Assembly: GCA_900552995.1 (NCBI GenBank)
Contig: USBX01000011.1
Span: 1 to 13,331 of the forward strand
Length of the DNA: 13,331 nt
Direction of reading: 5' to 3'
From: an uncultured Collinsella sp.
Lineage (GTDB): Bacteria; Actinomycetota; Coriobacteriia; Coriobacteriales; Coriobacteriaceae
Of this stretch, positions 11,206 to 13,331 are shown piece after piece. The notes beneath the pieces are model-generated. The model had not been told where the DNA came from, searched no databases, and worked only from the letters and a program-made list of their open reading frames with translations. Each line of letters starts with the position of its first letter. Position 1 is the first letter of the stretch. The translations under genes and the position numbers were made by a program.

Positions 11206-13331
11206 ATGGCGTTGCTAGTAGGACTGGACGTAGGGTCGACGACGACCAAAGTTTACGCGATGCACGAGGATATGACCGAGGCGTGGTGGGGATATCGCCG
11301 CCACGGGGCGTGTCAGACAGCGAGCGTGCGCGCCATGCTCGGCGAGCTCGCCGAGCGCTTTCCCCATGAGTCACTGCGCGTTGCGGTGACCGGCTCGGGT
11401 GCGCGCGATATCGCGACCGCGCTGGGCGCCTCGTACGTTCAGGAGGTGGTCGCCAACGCGCTCGCGATCAGCAGGTTCTATCCGCAGACGCGCTGCGCCA
11501 TCGAGCTGGGCGGCCAAGACGCCAAGATGATCTTCTTCCGCACCAACGATAAGGGAGACATCGAGGTTGCCGACATGCGCATGAACGGCTCGTGCGCAGG
11601 CGGTACCGGTGCATTTATCGACGAGATGGCAAAGCTCATGGGGGTCGGCACCGAATCGGGCGAGTTCGAGCAGCTCGCAAGCCGGGGAACGACCGTCCAC
11701 GAGGTCTCGGGCCGCTGCGGCGTGTACGCAAAGACCGATATCCAGCCGCTGCTCAACGAGGGCATTCCTACCACCGACCTGGCGCTTTCGGCGCTTCACG
11801 CGGTCGCCCGCCAAACGATCGGCGGTCTGGCCCAGGGTATCGACATCGAGCCGCCGGTAATCTTCGAGGGCGGTACGCTCGCCTACAACCCCACGCTGGT
11901 CCGCGTGTCCCGGGAGCAACTGAATCTATCGGACGATCAGGTTATCGTCCCGCGCGATCCGCAGATCATGGTCGCGCGCGGTGCCGCCCTGTCGCTGACC
12001 GACATGTTCGCATCGTCCCAACCGATCGACCTTCCCGACGCTTTTGTCCGGCTGGATAAGCTCGAGACGGTCGCGCCCGCAAGCGGGGAGGGACGTCTTG
12101 CCCAGCCCTTTTTTGCCACACCTGCCGAGCAGGCGGATTTTACGGCACGCCATGGCAAAGAGATGCCGGCAAAGGGTCCGGATGCGTATGCGCCCGGAGA
12201 GACGGTGCGTGTGGCGCTCGGTATCGATTCGGGGAGCACGACGACCAAGTTCGCCCTGGTCGATGAGGCGGGTGAGCTTGTCGATTCGTTCTACGCGTCT
12301 AATAACGGCAGACCGCTCGACGTCGCCCAACAGGGTCTTGTCAGCTTGAAGAACCGCTGGGAGACAGCGGGAGTCACGCTTGCGATCGATGCCGTGGGCA
12401 CCACGGGATACGGCGAGGAGCTTTTCGCGCGCGCGTTCCACGCCGACTACCATACGGTCGAGACGGTCGCGCACGCCCGCGCCGCGTGCGTATGCGTTCC
12501 CGATGCGACCTTCGTGCTCGACATCGGCGGACAGGATATGAAGGCCATCTGGCTCAACCACGGCGTGCTGACCGATATCGTCGTCAACGAGGCGTGCTCT
12601 GCGGGCTGCGGCTCGTTCCTCGAGGGTTTTGCCAAAAACCTCGGAATAGCCGTTGAGGATATCGCGACCGAGGCATTTTCGTCCAAAGCCCCCGCCGTTC
12701 TCGGCAGCCGCTGCACGGTGTTCATGAACAGCAGCGTCGTTTCCGAGCAGCGGCGCGGTAAGGGTCCGGGCGACATCATGGCCGGTCTCTGCCGTTCGAT
12801 TATCGAGAACGTGTTCACCAAGGTCATTCGCGTTTCAAATCTCAACCGTCTGGGCGACAAAGTCGTCGTCCAGGGCGGCACGTTCCGAAACGACGCGGTG
12901 CTGCGCGCATTCGAGCAGTATCTGGGCAAACCCGTCACGCGTGCGCCCCACCCGGGGCTGATGGGCGCTATCGGTATCGCCCTGCTCGCGCGCGAGGAAT
13001 GCTGCAAGGGCGACGCCGGCACGTCGTTTATCGGGCTCGATGCCGTGGAGCGCTTCGAGCATCGCGAGTTCGGCGGCGTTACCTGCCGTCGGTGCAACAA
13101 CCGCTGCCAGCGCGCGGTCGTGGCATTTGGCGACGGCTCGCTTTACGTCACGGGCAATCGCTGCCCGCGCGGCGGCGCCATCTCATGGGATGAGCTCGTG
13201 CGCGAGGTTCCCGCGGCGGAGGAGCTGCGTCCGCAGGGTGCTTGCGAGGCACAGGCACCCGGCACGGGGCGCGACCGGACCGCGGCTGCCCCCAATCTCT
13301 TTGTCGACCGCGAGAAGCTGCTGTTCGAGCC
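11206..13331 (+). CDS. Large 2-hydroxyacyl-CoA dehydratase activase-type protein with two BadF/BadG ATPase domains (3' truncated)
   Basis: At least 708 residues, open to the window end. Domain 1 (about 1-265) opens with GLDVGSTTTK (6-15), has ELGGQDAK (100-107), and carries Cys130 in NGSCAGGTGAF and Cys171 in SGRCGVYAKTD. After a linker, domain 2 (339-595) repeats the plan: GIDSGSTTTK (339-348), DIGGQDMK (439-446), Cys464/Cys468 in NEACSAGCGSF, and Cys503 in SRCTVF. This is the ASKHA fold of HgdC-type activases, where the two cysteines hold a [4Fe-4S] cluster between monomers and ATP hydrolysis drives electron transfer to the dehydratase. A further Cys set, CRRCNNRC (627-634) plus Cys653, follows. 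The organisation matches very large activase-related proteins of anaerobes, which continue into DUF2229 and dehydratase-like regions; those would lie beyond the window. GGAG at 11198-11201 precedes the ATG by 4 nt. The substrate is unknown. Confidence 0.88.
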   Translation, partial: MALLVGLDVGSTTTKVYAMHEDMTEAWWGYRRHGACQTASVRAMLGELAERFPHESLRVAVTGSGARDIATALGASYVQEVVANALAISRFYPQTRCAIELGGQDAKMIFFRTNDKGDIEVADMRMNGSCAGGTGAFIDEMAKLMGVGTESGEFEQLASRGTTVHEVSGRCGVYAKTDIQPLLNEGIPTTDLALSALHAVARQTIGGLAQGIDIEPPVIFEGGTLAYNPTLVRVSREQLNLSDDQVIVPRDPQIMVARGAALSLTDMFASSQPIDLPDAFVRLDKLETVAPASGEGRLAQPFFATPAEQADFTARHGKEMPAKGPDAYAPGETVRVALGIDSGSTTTKFALVDEAGELVDSFYASNNGRPLDVAQQGLVSLKNRWETAGVTLAIDAVGTTGYGEELFARAFHADYHTVETVAHARAACVCVPDATFVLDIGGQDMKAIWLNHGVLTDIVVNEACSAGCGSFLEGFAKNLGIAVEDIATEAFSSKAPAVLGSRCTVFMNSSVVSEQRRGKGPGDIMAGLCRSIIENVFTKVIRVSNLNRLGDKVVVQGGTFRNDAVLRAFEQYLGKPVTRAPHPGLMGAIGIALLAREECCKGDAGTSFIGLDAVERFEHREFGGVTCRRCNNRCQRAVVAFGDGSLYVTGNRCPRGGAISWDELVREVPAAEELRPQGACEAQAPGTGRDRTAAAPNLFVDREKLLFE

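Noticed and set aside
1..13331. CRISPR array or restriction/defence cluster
   Set aside because: No regularly spaced identical repeats and no Cas, restriction, toxin-antitoxin or phage-like genes were found in any frame.

Overview
The window looks like chromosomal DNA of a fairly GC-rich, anaerobic Gram-positive bacterium. I infer the class Coriobacteriia, most likely Collinsella or a close relative, but no sequence search was possible. The clues are actinobacterial-style GC-rich codon use, a Veg-ispE gene pair of the kind known from Firmicutes, a LysRS with a C-terminal tRNA-binding domain, and a very large double-domain 2-hydroxyacyl-CoA dehydratase activase-type protein of the kind found in strict anaerobes.

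Positions 1-8190 are a dense housekeeping region read entirely on the + strand: the end of a HAD phosphatase gene, murI (glutamate racemase), rph (RNase PH), a terminator, rdgB (dITP/XTP pyrophosphatase), dtd (D-aminoacyl-tRNA deacylase), a promoter with a small terminator-like hairpin, veg, ispE, tRNA-Pro(CGG), a terminator, a promoter overlapped by a palindrome, tatA, a terminator, greA, a hairpin, lysS and a double hairpin/terminator. The genes serve cell-wall D-glutamate supply, RNA 3' maturation, nucleotide-pool and tRNA quality control, isoprenoid synthesis, Tat export, transcript cleavage and lysine charging. Most genes sit next to a recognisable ribosome binding site, and transcription units are bounded by clear intrinsic terminators.

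Positions 8191-11205 are looser. A ThrE-type amino-acid exporter (8496-10064) with an unusually acidic N-terminus is flanked on both sides by repeat-like intergenic DNA: two 18-bp direct repeats upstream, and a ~100-bp imperfect inverted repeat downstream. The two share a GGGAC core. A DUF2798 four-helix membrane protein follows, preceded by a strong terminator hairpin that could be either the end of the upstream unit or an attenuator. A 166-bp non-coding stretch with a 9-bp inverted repeat follows, and ends in another strong terminator.

From 11124 to the window end there is a perfect 9+3+9 palindromic operator, an extended -10 element and a gene that runs off the window: at least 708 residues with two tandem BadF/BadG-type ATPase (activase) domains, each keeping the Gly-rich nucleotide motif and two cysteines suited to Fe-S binding, followed by a separate Cys cluster. 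No clearly new multi-gene system is present. The points most worth a second look are the fused LysRS, the two promoter palindromes, the possible attenuators before veg and the DUF2798 gene, and the repeats around the thrE-like gene.
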